A stretch of 64,000 nucleotides of DNA, taken from Chloroflexi bacterium 54-19 (GTDB lineage Bacteria; Chloroflexota; Chloroflexia; Chloroheliales; Chloroheliaceae). Location: positions 173,324 to 237,323 of the forward strand of contig MKTJ01000013.1 in NCBI GenBank assembly GCA_001898225.1, read 5' to 3'. Position 1 is the first letter of the stretch; each line of letters starts with the position of its first letter. Under the pieces are notes generated by a model. That model saw nothing but the letters and a program-made list of their open reading frames with translations. It was not told where the DNA came from and searched no databases. Both the position numbers and the translations under genes were made by a program. Positions 49,897 through 58,335 of the stretch are shown piece after piece.

Positions 49897-49937
49897 GGCC
49901 CTGGCACCGTAAAATCGGGTTAGCCGGGGCTTTTTTG
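49897..49937 (+). terminator. Terminator after the MFS gene
   Basis: GGCCCTGGC/GCCGGGGC stem (one G-U pair) with a 14-base loop followed by TTTTTT. Confidence 0.85.
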
Positions 49938-49977
49938 TATCCTTGTAACAGTTAAATTAGCCGCGAAATCACCAAAT

Positions 49978-50021
49978 CAAAAAGCGATAAGCGCCTGTTG
50001 TGGCACTTATCGCTTTTATTT
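49978..50021. terminator. Bidirectional terminator, MFS side / RRM gene side
   Basis: AAAAGCGATAAG/CTTATCGCTTTT, 12-bp stem ending the minus-strand RRM gene. Confidence 0.92.
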
Positions 50022-50073
50022 TTCGGTTATCCCTTACATAAGGGATAGCGTTGAGAGTTTATCCTCGGAAGGA

Positions 50074-50460
50074 CTAGCGGCCGCCGCGCCCGCCGTAGCC
50101 GCCGCGGTCATTGTAGCCGCCGCCACCGCGATTGCCACCGCCGTAGCCGCCCCGGCCACCACCGCCATAGCCGCCGCCACTGCGACCGCCACCAAAGCCG
50201 CCCTCACGCCGTTCCTGGGGTTTGGCTTCGTTGACCACGAGGGTCCGGCCATCCAGTTCGGTGTTGTTGAGGGTGGTGATAGCGCGCTGAGCGTCTTCTT
50301 CGTTTACCATTTCGACAAAGCCAAAACCTTTGGCGCGGCCAGTGTCGCGGTCGGTCACGATGCGGACGGACTCAACCTGGCCTACCTGCGCGAAGAAATC
50401 TTCCAGAGCCTGCTCAGTAGTGTAATAGGACAAACTGCCAACATACAATCTCTTACCCAT
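50074..50460 (-). CDS. RRM-type RNA-binding protein with Gly/Arg-rich tail
   Basis: A 128-residue protein. The start is the ATG at 50460 (AAGGAA upstream). One RRM domain (2-80): RNP2 is LYVGSL and RNP1 is AKGFGFVEM, with the usual aromatic residues for RNA stacking. The tail (about 88-128) is a repeat of GGG/GGY/RGG units, an RGG-box style disordered region. Such Rbp proteins occur in cyanobacteria and Chloroflexota and are often cold-induced RNA chaperones. The long gene-free leader upstream (over 350 bases) fits post-transcriptional control, but no regulatory element can be named. Confidence 0.93.
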   Translation of the reverse strand: MGKRLYVGSLSYYTTEQALEDFFAQVGQVESVRIVTDRDTGRAKGFGFVEMVNEEDAQRAITTLNNTELDGRTLVVNEAKPQERREGGFGGGRSGGGYGGGGRGGYGGGNRGGGGYNDRGGYGGRGGR

Positions 50461-50936
50461 AACGAAAATAGGTTCCTTTCTTATAACGAACGCTTGAAGC
50501 AATAACAGCACACCGAGCCGGGCTCCTTGGTCAGAAGTCCGGCCTTAACGTATCTCGGCTATTCAAGCTAAGAAAAATTAAGGTGTACTTTTAATCATGA
50601 AGTTCTACTGGAACCTGTAAACAGCGGAAAGTTAGTTTGCGTTCATTCGTGTGGCCGACTCTTGCAGTCGAAACGATGCTTTAGGCGGTGTCCCTTGAGA
50701 GGCTACATACAAATTCTGGCGAGAAACATTCACACAGGTTCTTTTTAACTTGCTTACCTATTATACCTCTTGAATTCAGAACTTGCAACCTTTTTTTCTA
50801 TTAATAGCCTCGAATAGCCTCATTTTGAAATTTGTTTACCTTTTTTAACCATTTATTAATCTAACTTTTACCAGATTCTTACCAAAAAAATTTAAGCTAA
50901 CACCGATTGCTCCCGGCTAAAAGGCCGGGAGTCTCC
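50461..50936. other. Gene-free divergent region, RRM gene leader and coxB promoter
   Basis: About 475 bases. The minus-strand side is probably a long leader of the RRM gene, with a CGACT/AGTCG hairpin near 50658-50673 and a GAGCC/GGCTC hairpin near 50514-50525. The rightmost part is AT-rich and ends in the coxB leader hairpin (50910-50931). No gene is supported. Confidence 0.55.
50910..50931 (+). promoter_or_regulatory. Leader hairpin covering the coxB ribosome site
   Basis: CTCCCGGC and GCCGGGAG form a perfect 8-bp stem with a 6-base loop. The 3' arm contains the GGGAG Shine-Dalgarno sequence located five bases before the coxB ATG, so the site would be masked while the stem is closed. Confidence 0.7.
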
Positions 50937-51962
50937 ATGCTGCTATTCATACTGAAAGGGGGCCGGGAAACATTGTTTGATCCGATTTCACCGCACGGCA
51001 AAGATATATCGGACCTTTTTATTTTCGTGCTCGCACTCGGCGGTATCGTCTTTTTGCTGGTGGCAGGATTATTAATCTATGCGATAATCACCGGTCGACG
51101 CCGGGCACGCCAGGAAGGGCTGCCCCGCCAGGTCAGCGGTAATAATAAACTTGAATTTGCCTGGACCGCCGCCCCGGCGGTGTTGTTGATTGCTTTGCTC
51201 ATCCCTACAATTATGGTGATGAATTCTTCGGACCCCGCCAAACCAACCAACGCTGCTGCCAATGCCGATGTGGTGATAATCGGCCACCAGTGGTGGTGGG
51301 AATACCAGTACCCCAAACAGGGGGTCGTAACGGCGAACGAGCTCCACCTGCCGGTCCAGCCTGCCGATGGTAGCCCCGGTCTGCTGATTCACCTTAAATC
51401 TGCCGATGTTCAGCACGACTTCTGGGTGCCGCAACTGGGCCGCAAGATTGACGTTTATCCCGACAAGGATAACTTTCTCTACTTCAAACCGACTACGGTC
51501 ACTCAGAAAGACCCCGCAACCGGGAAAGATTTACCCATTATTGGTGCGTGCGCGGAATACTGCGGTGCCCAACACGCCTGGATGCGTATCAATGTAATTG
51601 TCCAGAGCCAGGCCGATTTCGATAGCTGGATTGCCTCGCAAAAAGCCCCGCAGGCTAAAACGACCCCTGCCGATAGTTCGCAGGGCGACCCGGTGCGCGG
51701 CGAACAGGTCTTCCTGAACAACACCTGTATTAACTGCCACGCTATCAGCGGTACGACCGCGAACAGCAACATCGCGCCGAACCTGACGCACCTGGGCAGC
51801 CGGAATACTTTGGGAACCGGCATTATCGAGAATACCCCGCCGAACCTGAAACGGTGGATTACCGACCCCAACGCCATTAAACCCGGTCTTCGTATGCCCG
51901 GCTATCAGTTGTCGCAGCAGGACCTCAATGACCTGGTAGCTTACCTGGAGGAACAAAAATGA
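50937..51962 (+). CDS. coxB: Cytochrome c oxidase subunit II with fused cytochrome c domain (caa3 type)
   Basis: A 341-residue subunit of the heme-copper oxidase. Start at ATG 50937 with GGGAG five bases before; an earlier TTG is unlikely. Two N-terminal membrane helices (DLFIFVLALGGIVFLLVAGL and APAVLLIALLIPTIMV) are followed by the cupredoxin domain with VIIGHQWWWEYQYP and the CuA site DIFWVPQLG-type HDFWVPQLG plus GACAEYCGAQHAWMRI. A cytochrome c domain comes last (about 248-341): TCINCH haem site and PGLRMPGYQ for the axial Met. So electrons enter through a built-in cytochrome c. The stop overlaps the coxA start (ATGA). Confidence 0.95.
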   Translation: MLLFILKGGRETLFDPISPHGKDISDLFIFVLALGGIVFLLVAGLLIYAIITGRRRARQEGLPRQVSGNNKLEFAWTAAPAVLLIALLIPTIMVMNSSDPAKPTNAAANADVVIIGHQWWWEYQYPKQGVVTANELHLPVQPADGSPGLLIHLKSADVQHDFWVPQLGRKIDVYPDKDNFLYFKPTTVTQKDPATGKDLPIIGACAEYCGAQHAWMRINVIVQSQADFDSWIASQKAPQAKTTPADSSQGDPVRGEQVFLNNTCINCHAISGTTANSNIAPNLTHLGSRNTLGTGIIENTPPNLKRWITDPNAIKPGLRMPGYQLSQQDLNDLVAYLEEQK

Positions 51963-53656
51963 GTGATGTCCCTTTAATCCCAGATATTAAAAAGCCCTTC
52001 TATCGCCTCGGCGAAAAAGAAGGGTTGATGAGCTGGGTTGCTACCGTTGACCACAAACTGCTGGGGCTGATGTATATCTCTACCGCCTTCCTGTTCTTTA
52101 TTGTGGGCGGTCTCGAAGCGTTGTTGATGCGTATCCAACTCGGTACGGCCCGCAACACCTTCTTATCCCCGGAAGTTTACAACCAGGTCTTCACCATGCA
52201 CGGCACGACCATGGTCTTCCTGGTGGTTATTCCGTTGATGCTCGGTTCGGGCATTTACCTTGTACCCTTGATGATTGGTGCCCGTGATATGGCTTTCCCC
52301 CGGCTGAACGCGCTGGGCTTCTGGCTGCTTTTCTTTGGCGGCTTGCTGCTCTACTACAGCTTTGTAGCGGGCGGCGCTCCCAATGGCGGCTGGTTCTCCT
52401 ACGCGCCTTACTCCGAGCGGGCTTTTAACACCACTTACGGTATTGACTACTGGGCGCTCGGCCTGTTCGTCCAGGGTATCGGGACCACCCTGGCCGGGAT
52501 TAACTTCGTCGTGACCATCCTGGCGATGCGCGCTCCCGGTATGAAACTGACCCAGGTTCCGATGTTCGTCTGGACCACCTTCATCAACGGCTTTCTGATT
52601 ATCGGCGCTATCCCGCCGCTCAACGCTGCCCTGGTAATGCTCCTGATTGACCGCCGCCTGAACGCTCACTTCTTCACGCCTCAATCGGGCGGGTCGTCAA
52701 TATTGTGGCAACACTATTTTTGGGCCTTCGGTCACCCCGAAGTCTATATTATGGTGCTACCGGCCTTCGGGATAATTTCGGAAGTGCTGCCGGTCTTCTC
52801 GCGTAAACCGCTCTTTGGCTTTAACGCGGTGGCAATTTCGACCATCGCTATCGCCTTCCTGAGTTACGCGGTATACGCCCACCATATGTTCGCGGTCGGG
52901 CTTGGGCCGGCGTTTGAAGCCTTCTTCGCCGCCGCCACCGCCCTTATCGCGGTGCCGACCGGTATCAAAATCTTTAACTGGGTCTTTACGGTCTGGGGTG
53001 GCAAGCTCCGCTTTACCACCGCAATGCTGTACTGCGTCTCGTTCATCTTTATGTTCACTATCGGCGGTATCAGCGGGGTAACCTTCGCCGTCGTACCGAC
53101 CGACTGGCAAACCACCGATACCTATTACGTGGTGGCCCACATGCACTACGTACTGTTCGGCGGCACTTTCTTCGCGGTGGTAGGTGGGATTTACTACTGG
53201 TTCCCGAAAGCGACCGGGCGTTTACTCTCGGAAAAGCACGGCAAAATCCAGTTCTGGCTGACTTTCACCGGGTTTAACCTGACCTTCTTTATTCAGCACT
53301 TCCTGGGTTTGATGGGGATGCCCCGGCGCGTCTACAGCTATCCAGATTACCCGATGTGGAGCCTCTTTAACCTGATTTCGACCATCGGGGCCTTCCTGCT
53401 GGGCTTCTCTATCCTTTACCTGATGGTCATGATGTGGTGGGCCCTGCGCAAAGGTCAACGGGCCGGGGACGACCCCTGGGATGCTTACACCCTGGAATGG
53501 TCGACCAGTTCGCCGCCCCCTATTCAGAACTTTGATATTATCCCCCCGGTGCGGAGCCGCCGCCCGTTGTGGGATTGGAAACACCCCGAAGACCCGGATT
53601 GGAAACGCGACCACTCCGGCAAACAATTGGCTATGCAAAGGAGTGACGAGGCATGA
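51959..53656 (+). CDS. coxA: Cytochrome c oxidase subunit I (heme-copper oxidase)
   Basis: Catalytic subunit of 565 residues with 12 or more membrane helices. Low-spin haem ligand His in VFTMHGTTMVFLV (about 76-88). The CuB/Tyr motif is WQHYFWAFGHPEVYIMVLPA (about 250-269), including the H-P-E-V-Y that gives the crosslinked Tyr-His pair of A-type oxidases, then YAVYAHHMFAVGL with two CuB His residues and YYVVAHMHYVLFG with the haem a3 and a ligands. The proton-channel residues of an A1/A2-type enzyme are consistent. Reduces oxygen to water while pumping protons. Starts inside the coxB stop; coxC starts inside its own stop. Confidence 0.98.
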   Translation: MSDVPLIPDIKKPFYRLGEKEGLMSWVATVDHKLLGLMYISTAFLFFIVGGLEALLMRIQLGTARNTFLSPEVYNQVFTMHGTTMVFLVVIPLMLGSGIYLVPLMIGARDMAFPRLNALGFWLLFFGGLLLYYSFVAGGAPNGGWFSYAPYSERAFNTTYGIDYWALGLFVQGIGTTLAGINFVVTILAMRAPGMKLTQVPMFVWTTFINGFLIIGAIPPLNAALVMLLIDRRLNAHFFTPQSGGSSILWQHYFWAFGHPEVYIMVLPAFGIISEVLPVFSRKPLFGFNAVAISTIAIAFLSYAVYAHHMFAVGLGPAFEAFFAAATALIAVPTGIKIFNWVFTVWGGKLRFTTAMLYCVSFIFMFTIGGISGVTFAVVPTDWQTTDTYYVVAHMHYVLFGGTFFAVVGGIYYWFPKATGRLLSEKHGKIQFWLTFTGFNLTFFIQHFLGLMGMPRRVYSYPDYPMWSLFNLISTIGAFLLGFSILYLMVMMWWALRKGQRAGDDPWDAYTLEWSTSSPPPIQNFDIIPPVRSRRPLWDWKHPEDPDWKRDHSGKQLAMQRSDEA

Positions 53657-54273
53657 GTGTAACGGCTCACACAACCACTGTAGCACACCACGAAGAGCCG
53701 GGCGCGCCAATGGGCAAGGCCGAGCTGGGCATCCTGGCCTTTCTCGCCACCGAAGCGATTTTCTTCGGGCTGCTTATTCTGTCGTATGTCTACTTTCGTG
53801 TCACGGACAACAGCGCGCCGAACGCCGATATTCTGAAGCCCAACTTCATAAGGACGCTAATCTTCTCACTCTGCCTTTTTGCCAGTTCCGGCACGATTGT
53901 GCTGGCAGAGCAGGCTTTGAAGAAGGGGAACCGGCGCGGACTGGTCCTCTGGCTGGTTGTAACGGTCGTCCTGGGGTTGGCCTTCTTGAGCGGTCAGGGC
54001 TGGGAATATGCCGAGTTAATCGGGGAAAACATTACGCCTGCCCGCAACACCTTTGGTACGGCCTTCTTTACGATGACCGGCTTCCACGGCTTTCACGTCT
54101 TTGGCGGGCTGGTGATGCTCTCTATCCTGGCCGGGCTGGCGGCTGCGGGTGATTTCAAGGGACCGCATTCGGCTGCCGTGACCTGCGTTTCCTGGTACTG
54201 GCACTTTGTAGATATTGTGTGGGTATTCATCTTCTCAATGGTCTACGTGCTGCCTGCCCTGGGTATTATCTAA
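53653..54273 (+). CDS. coxC: Cytochrome c oxidase subunit III
   Basis: Membrane subunit of 206 residues with five to six helices, the usual size for the short bacterial form. KAELGILAFLATEAIFFGLL (residues about 22-41) and the conserved acidic FFTMTGFHGFHVFGGLVMLS (about 135-154, the H-G-x-H motif) identify it. The C-terminal helix ends in WHFVDIVWVFIFSMVYVLPA. It stabilises subunit I and oxygen access. Starts in the coxA stop (ATGA overlap), so translation of coxB, coxA and coxC is coupled. A GC-rich hairpin lies after the stop. Confidence 0.96.
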   Translation: MSVTAHTTTVAHHEEPGAPMGKAELGILAFLATEAIFFGLLILSYVYFRVTDNSAPNADILKPNFIRTLIFSLCLFASSGTIVLAEQALKKGNRRGLVLWLVVTVVLGLAFLSGQGWEYAELIGENITPARNTFGTAFFTMTGFHGFHVFGGLVMLSILAGLAAAGDFKGPHSAAVTCVSWYWHFVDIVWVFIFSMVYVLPALGII

Positions 54274-54282
54274 GAACCAACA

Positions 54283-54314
54283 GGCAGGGCCAGTTAATCT
54301 AATCTGGCCCTGCC
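54283..54314. terminator. Long GC-rich hairpin after coxC
   Basis: Perfect 11-bp stem GGCAGGGCCAG/CTGGCCCTGCC with a 10-base loop. There is no T run, so it may be a 3'-end stabiliser or processing site rather than a full terminator, lowering ctaAB expression relative to coxBAC. Confidence 0.6.
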
Positions 54315-54358
54315 GCAGCCCAATTCTGTGTAATCTGCTCTACTTGGAAGGATTTCCA

Positions 54359-56287
54359 ATGCTCGAAGTAATACAAAAACCGGAAACACAACAGCGCGGT
54401 CTCAGGTCGTGGCGTATGCCCCTTAAATGGTACCAGCGCCTGACCCTGGCAACGGCGGTCTGCATCTGGCTGTTGATTGTGCTAGGTGGCATGGTGCGGG
54501 TAACTGAATCCGGAACCGGTTGCGGCAATACCTGGCCGATGTGTCACGGGAGTCTGCTTCCCCGCTTTGAATATCACGAAATGGTCGAATGGACCCACCG
54601 CCTGGTCGGGTTTGTTATCGGCTGGTTGATGGTAGCGATGGGTGTATCGACCCTGCTGTGGTATCGCAAACCCCGCCGGTTGTTGTACCTGGCGCTGGGC
54701 GCCGGTTTCTTCTATATTCTCCAGGCTATCCTGGGAGGGTTGACCGTATTACTTGAGGTCGGACACACCTGGACCGCCCTGCACATGGGCAACTCGATGT
54801 TGCTCCTGGCGTCGGTAACGCTGCTGGCTCTGTTCGCCCGTATGGGTGACCTTAAAAAGAACACTTTCAGCCGCCGGATTCGCTGGTTGGCTCTCGGCAC
54901 CCTGGTCTGGACTTATATCGCGCTCTTTACCGGCGCGGCAGTGGTTGCCTCCGACAACGAACTGGCCTGTAACGCCTGGCCGCAATGCCAGGCCAGCCAG
55001 ATTTTGCCAAACACCCCGGATGAATGGACCAGCTTCGGGCACCGCCTGGCGGTAGGTCTTTCAGATGTACTGCTATTGGTCCTGGCGGTCGCCATCTGGC
55101 GCAGCCCGGCCAAAGAAAAGCGGGTGATGCGGGCGGTCCACTTCCTGGGCGCGCTCTACATCACACAGGTCTTCCTGGGGGCGTTCACCATCTGGTTAGG
55201 CGCACCGTCTTATATCAAAGGGGCGCACCTGGCCCTGGCCGCCCTGACCTGGGCTGCCCTGGTCATTCTATGCACGTTGTTGTGGCTTTTGCCGGTAAAA
55301 CAACAGGTCGAGGAAAATAGCGCCGGTCCCGGCGGGTCCGGTTCGGACGGCCCGGCTAAAAAACAAAAGAAATCTAAACTGGGCTGGGTGCCGGAGCCGG
55401 TCCGCGATTACGTCAGCCTGATGCGCTTACGAGTTATTCCGCTCTTGCTGGTGCCGACCGTAGCGGCCATGCTTATCGCGGCAGTCCAATATCCTTTGCC
55501 TGAAGGCCGTAACCTGCTTGAACTGATTCTCTGGACCGTAATCGGCGGGACGCTGGCAACAGGCGGGGCCCATACCATTAACCAGTATCTCGAACGCGAC
55601 ATTGACGCCCGGATGCGCCGGACCAAACGCCGGGCCCTGGTTACAGGCCGGATTTCCCCGCAAGGTGCCCTGACCTTTGGGTTGGGACTGACCGTTGTAG
55701 CGGTAGCCCTGCTGTGGGTTACGGTCAACCCGGTCGCGGCTATGCTCAGCCTGAGTGGTAACCTGTTCTACGTGGTCGTCTATACCATGTGGCTGAAACG
55801 CACGACCGTCCAGAACATCGTAATTGGTGGGGCTGCCGGGTCGGTACCGCCCCTGGTTGGGTGGGCCGCCATCACCGGACAGGTCGGTTTACCGGCGCTG
55901 TTGTTCTTCGCGATTATCTTCTTCTGGACCCCGGCCCACTTCTGGGCACTGGCGCTGGTCCGCCGGGAAGATTACGAAGCCGCCGGGGTACCGATGCTCC
56001 CCGCCGTCAAAGGCGAGGTCGTGACCCAGCGTAATATTCTGTATTATGCGGTCCTCCTTTTGATTGTCTCGGTCTTCCCGTTCATGATTCACGCCCTGAG
56101 CTGGATTTATCTGGTCGCGGCGCTCGGCCTCGGCTGGGTGCTGGTCAGCAAATCATTTACGCTGATGCGTAAAGGCGGACAGGCCGGGATGCAACTCCGG
56201 GCCATGCAGTTGTTCAAATTTTCCAATACCTACCTGGCGTTATTGTACCTGGTTATGGTAGTAGACCGGCTTATCGCCCTGGGGTAA
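54359..56287 (+). CDS. Fused heme A synthase and heme O synthase (CtaA-CtaB)
   Basis: A 642-residue fusion; start at ATG 54359 with GGAAGG just upstream (an earlier reading would lie in coxC). First half (about 1-310), CtaA: VTESGTGCGNTWPMCHGSLL (about 38-57) with its Cys pair, EWTHRLVGFVIGW (haem His), and GHRLAVGLSDVLL with another His. A Lys/Gly linker (about 320-345) follows. Second half (about 355-642), CtaB: HTINQYLERDIDARMRRTKR (the N-D-x-x-x-D prenyl-diphosphate site), and the second Asp-rich segment near FFWTPAHFWALALVRREDYE. It farnesylates haem B then oxidises haem O to haem A for coxA. The fusion is known in Chloroflexota and Thermus. Confidence 0.95.
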   Translation: MLEVIQKPETQQRGLRSWRMPLKWYQRLTLATAVCIWLLIVLGGMVRVTESGTGCGNTWPMCHGSLLPRFEYHEMVEWTHRLVGFVIGWLMVAMGVSTLLWYRKPRRLLYLALGAGFFYILQAILGGLTVLLEVGHTWTALHMGNSMLLLASVTLLALFARMGDLKKNTFSRRIRWLALGTLVWTYIALFTGAAVVASDNELACNAWPQCQASQILPNTPDEWTSFGHRLAVGLSDVLLLVLAVAIWRSPAKEKRVMRAVHFLGALYITQVFLGAFTIWLGAPSYIKGAHLALAALTWAALVILCTLLWLLPVKQQVEENSAGPGGSGSDGPAKKQKKSKLGWVPEPVRDYVSLMRLRVIPLLLVPTVAAMLIAAVQYPLPEGRNLLELILWTVIGGTLATGGAHTINQYLERDIDARMRRTKRRALVTGRISPQGALTFGLGLTVVAVALLWVTVNPVAAMLSLSGNLFYVVVYTMWLKRTTVQNIVIGGAAGSVPPLVGWAAITGQVGLPALLFFAIIFFWTPAHFWALALVRREDYEAAGVPMLPAVKGEVVTQRNILYYAVLLLIVSVFPFMIHALSWIYLVAALGLGWVLVSKSFTLMRKGGQAGMQLRAMQLFKFSNTYLALLYLVMVVDRLIALG

Positions 56288-56290
56288 AGT

Positions 56291-57181
56291 ATGGTTTTTA
56301 GCAGTACACTGGCGGCAACGACTGCCGCCGCGCCAATCTGGAACTGGACTTTTGACTGGACCGTGGTCCTCGGTTGTGGGGCTTTGCTGGCCGCCTATTA
56401 CGGGGCCGTCGGGTTCAAGTTCAATCGCAAAACTGTCCTGTGGACGATTGGGGTTGTGACGATTTTTATCGCTCTGACCTCGCCTATCCACGATGTAGGC
56501 GAGCATTATCTGTTCAGCGCCCACATGCTCCAGCACCTTTTGCTGTTGTTAATCGCAGCGCCTTTGCTGGTGTTGGGGTTGCCGGTCGGCCTGATGAAAC
56601 GGGCCTTGCGTATCGGCTGGGTTGCCAGGACCGAGAAAATACTCTCGCAACCGCTCTTTGCCTGGATACTTTCCATCGGCACTCTGTGGGTATGGCATAT
56701 CCCGGCGTTGTATAACGCGGCCCTGGTAGACCACAATTTGCACATTTTTGAACACCTGTCATTCCTGGTGACGGCGGTTATCTTCTGGTGGACCGGCCTG
56801 AAACCGATTGCCCGGTTGCAAATGAATACCCTTCCGGCGATTTTGTACTTTTTCTTCGCCGCGTTGGCTAGTAGTATCCTGGGGCTTTTACTGTCTTTTG
56901 CCCCGAACTCGATGTTTCCAACCTATATCAACCCGATTGATACGTCGCATTTGCTCCAGGTCTTCCGGGACGGGTGGGACCTGTCGGCGCACGGCGACCA
57001 GCAACTGGGTGGGGTAATGATGTGGTCGAGTGGCGGCTTTGGCTACCTGGCCGGGGTGGTAGTCGTGATGGTACGGTGGTACAAACGCGACCAGTTAAAG
57101 ACTTTCAGGGAGAATATTGCCCTGGAACAGGAACGAGAAGCCCAAAAATCCCGCCTGACCCCTGTCACAAATGATGCTTAA
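56291..57181 (+). CDS. ctaG: Cytochrome c oxidase assembly protein CtaG (caa3 type)
   Basis: A 296-residue integral membrane protein with about seven helices that matches the caa3_CtaG family. Conserved His-rich pieces are LFSAHMLQHLLLLLIAAPLL (residues about 75-94), WHIPALYNAALVDHNLHIFE (about 135-154) and WWTGLKPIARL. It helps insert CuB or build the caa3 oxidase in Bacillus-type systems. Starts three bases after the ctaAB stop, so cotranscribed. A 60-residue charged C-terminus faces the cytoplasm. Confidence 0.92.
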   Translation: MVFSSTLAATTAAAPIWNWTFDWTVVLGCGALLAAYYGAVGFKFNRKTVLWTIGVVTIFIALTSPIHDVGEHYLFSAHMLQHLLLLLIAAPLLVLGLPVGLMKRALRIGWVARTEKILSQPLFAWILSIGTLWVWHIPALYNAALVDHNLHIFEHLSFLVTAVIFWWTGLKPIARLQMNTLPAILYFFFAALASSILGLLLSFAPNSMFPTYINPIDTSHLLQVFRDGWDLSAHGDQQLGGVMMWSSGGFGYLAGVVVVMVRWYKRDQLKTFRENIALEQEREAQKSRLTPVTNDA

Positions 57182-57349
57182 GGATCGTCTTTCTTAATAA
57201 AGAGAGTTAAGACGGAAACCGGCTAAAGAATTAAAACTGAACGAACAAAAACTGTATTTGAGAGAGTTAAAGGCTCGCAAGTAAACCGGAAAATAATGCA
57301 GTATTCACTAACATGCCGGGTAACAGAGTTATAATTAAGGGAGAAGTTG

Positions 57350-57724
57350 ATGTCAGAACAGACCAATAAACAGCCCGATCCCGAAGTGCCGACCGGAGAA
57401 ATCATCCCACCTGCCGTAAGGGATGAGACTGCGGGTGCTTCCGGGGTTACTCCGGCTATTGTCGCCAGTGAAACCGCCGGAGACGACCCGCACGCCGCCC
57501 AACCGGTGGTCCGCCCGCCGGGAAAAGAGGACTGGATCGAGCTTCATGAAGAACTGCCCCGGCCTACCTACTGGCCGATAGCCATGTCCGTGGCGATAAC
57601 TTTAATCGCTTTCGGCATCGTGAACACCGTCCTTATTTCCGCTTTTGGGATTGTCTTACTGATTGTTTCTTTGATTGGTTGGATTGGAGACGTGAGAGAT
57701 GAAGCAAGATTACGAAAACATTAG
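57350..57724 (+). CDS. Small two-helix membrane subunit (oxidase subunit IV-like)
   Basis: A 124-residue protein; start at the ATG at 57350 following GGGAGAAG. The first 70 residues are soluble and Pro/Glu-rich. Then LPRPTYWPIAMSVAITLIAF (about 72-91) leads into two closely spaced membrane helices, ending GWIGDVRDEARLRKH. The P-R-P-T-Y-W-P pattern with two helices is typical of small subunits placed next to quinol or oxidase complexes. The gene lies between ctaG and the Rieske gene, with which it overlaps by 26 bases. A structural role in the bc or caa3 complex is an inference. Confidence 0.72.
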   Translation: MSEQTNKQPDPEVPTGEIIPPAVRDETAGASGVTPAIVASETAGDDPHAAQPVVRPPGKEDWIELHEELPRPTYWPIAMSVAITLIAFGIVNTVLISAFGIVLLIVSLIGWIGDVRDEARLRKH

Positions 57725-58313
57725 TCAGGAAGAGTCTTTAGCGCCCGGCCACCAACCAGGCCCACTGCCTACCGATGTACGCGACTTACACGTGTGGGAC
57801 AATACCCCGGAAGCGATTAACCGGCGCAAGTTTTTAACCCAACTTTCGATTGCCCTGGGCGGGTTGACCGGGGTAGCGCTGGTAGTGCCGGTGGCGGCTT
57901 TTATCATCGCGCCACTCTTTAAGGAAACCGAAATCAAGTGGCAACCGGTAAAGGTCAACGGGCAGGCCGGTACCCTGGATAAATTCAAGGTAGGGGACAC
58001 CATAGAAGTTACCTTCGAAGATTCCTCGCCGGTTGCCTGGGCCGGGGTTACCGCCCAAACCGCCGCCTGGATGCGCCGGGTCAACGATACCGAATTCACC
58101 TGCTTCGCGGTGAACTGTTCGCACCTTGGCTGCCCCGTCAGCTGGCTGCCGGGAGCGCAGTTGTTCATGTGCCCCTGTCACGGTGGGGTCTACTACGCCG
58201 ATGGCCGGGTGGCTGCCGGGCCGCCGCCCCAGGCACTTTCGCATTATGAAACCCGCATCAACAATGGGGCCGTAGAAGTTAAGGCTACTGGCGTGCCAAT
58301 TCCAACAGCTTAA
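57699..58313 (+). CDS. Rieske iron-sulfur protein of a bc-type complex
   Basis: A 204-residue protein. The N-terminus has NRRKFLTQLSIALGGLTGVA (residues 41-60), a Tat-like signal anchor with Arg-Arg. The 2Fe-2S ligands are Cys140 and His142 (CSHLGC) and Cys158 and His161 (CPCHGG), with Cys145 and Cys160 making the usual disulfide. This gives a high-potential Rieske centre. It accepts electrons from quinol and passes them to the cytochrome c domain of the next gene product. The gene overlaps the small membrane-subunit gene by 26 bases and precedes cytochrome b by 22 bases. Confidence 0.95.
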   Translation: MKQDYENISQEESLAPGHQPGPLPTDVRDLHVWDNTPEAINRRKFLTQLSIALGGLTGVALVVPVAAFIIAPLFKETEIKWQPVKVNGQAGTLDKFKVGDTIEVTFEDSSPVAWAGVTAQTAAWMRRVNDTEFTCFAVNCSHLGCPVSWLPGAQLFMCPCHGGVYYADGRVAAGPPPQALSHYETRINNGAVEVKATGVPIPTA

Positions 58314-58335
58314 GCAGAGGGGAAGAGCATAATCT

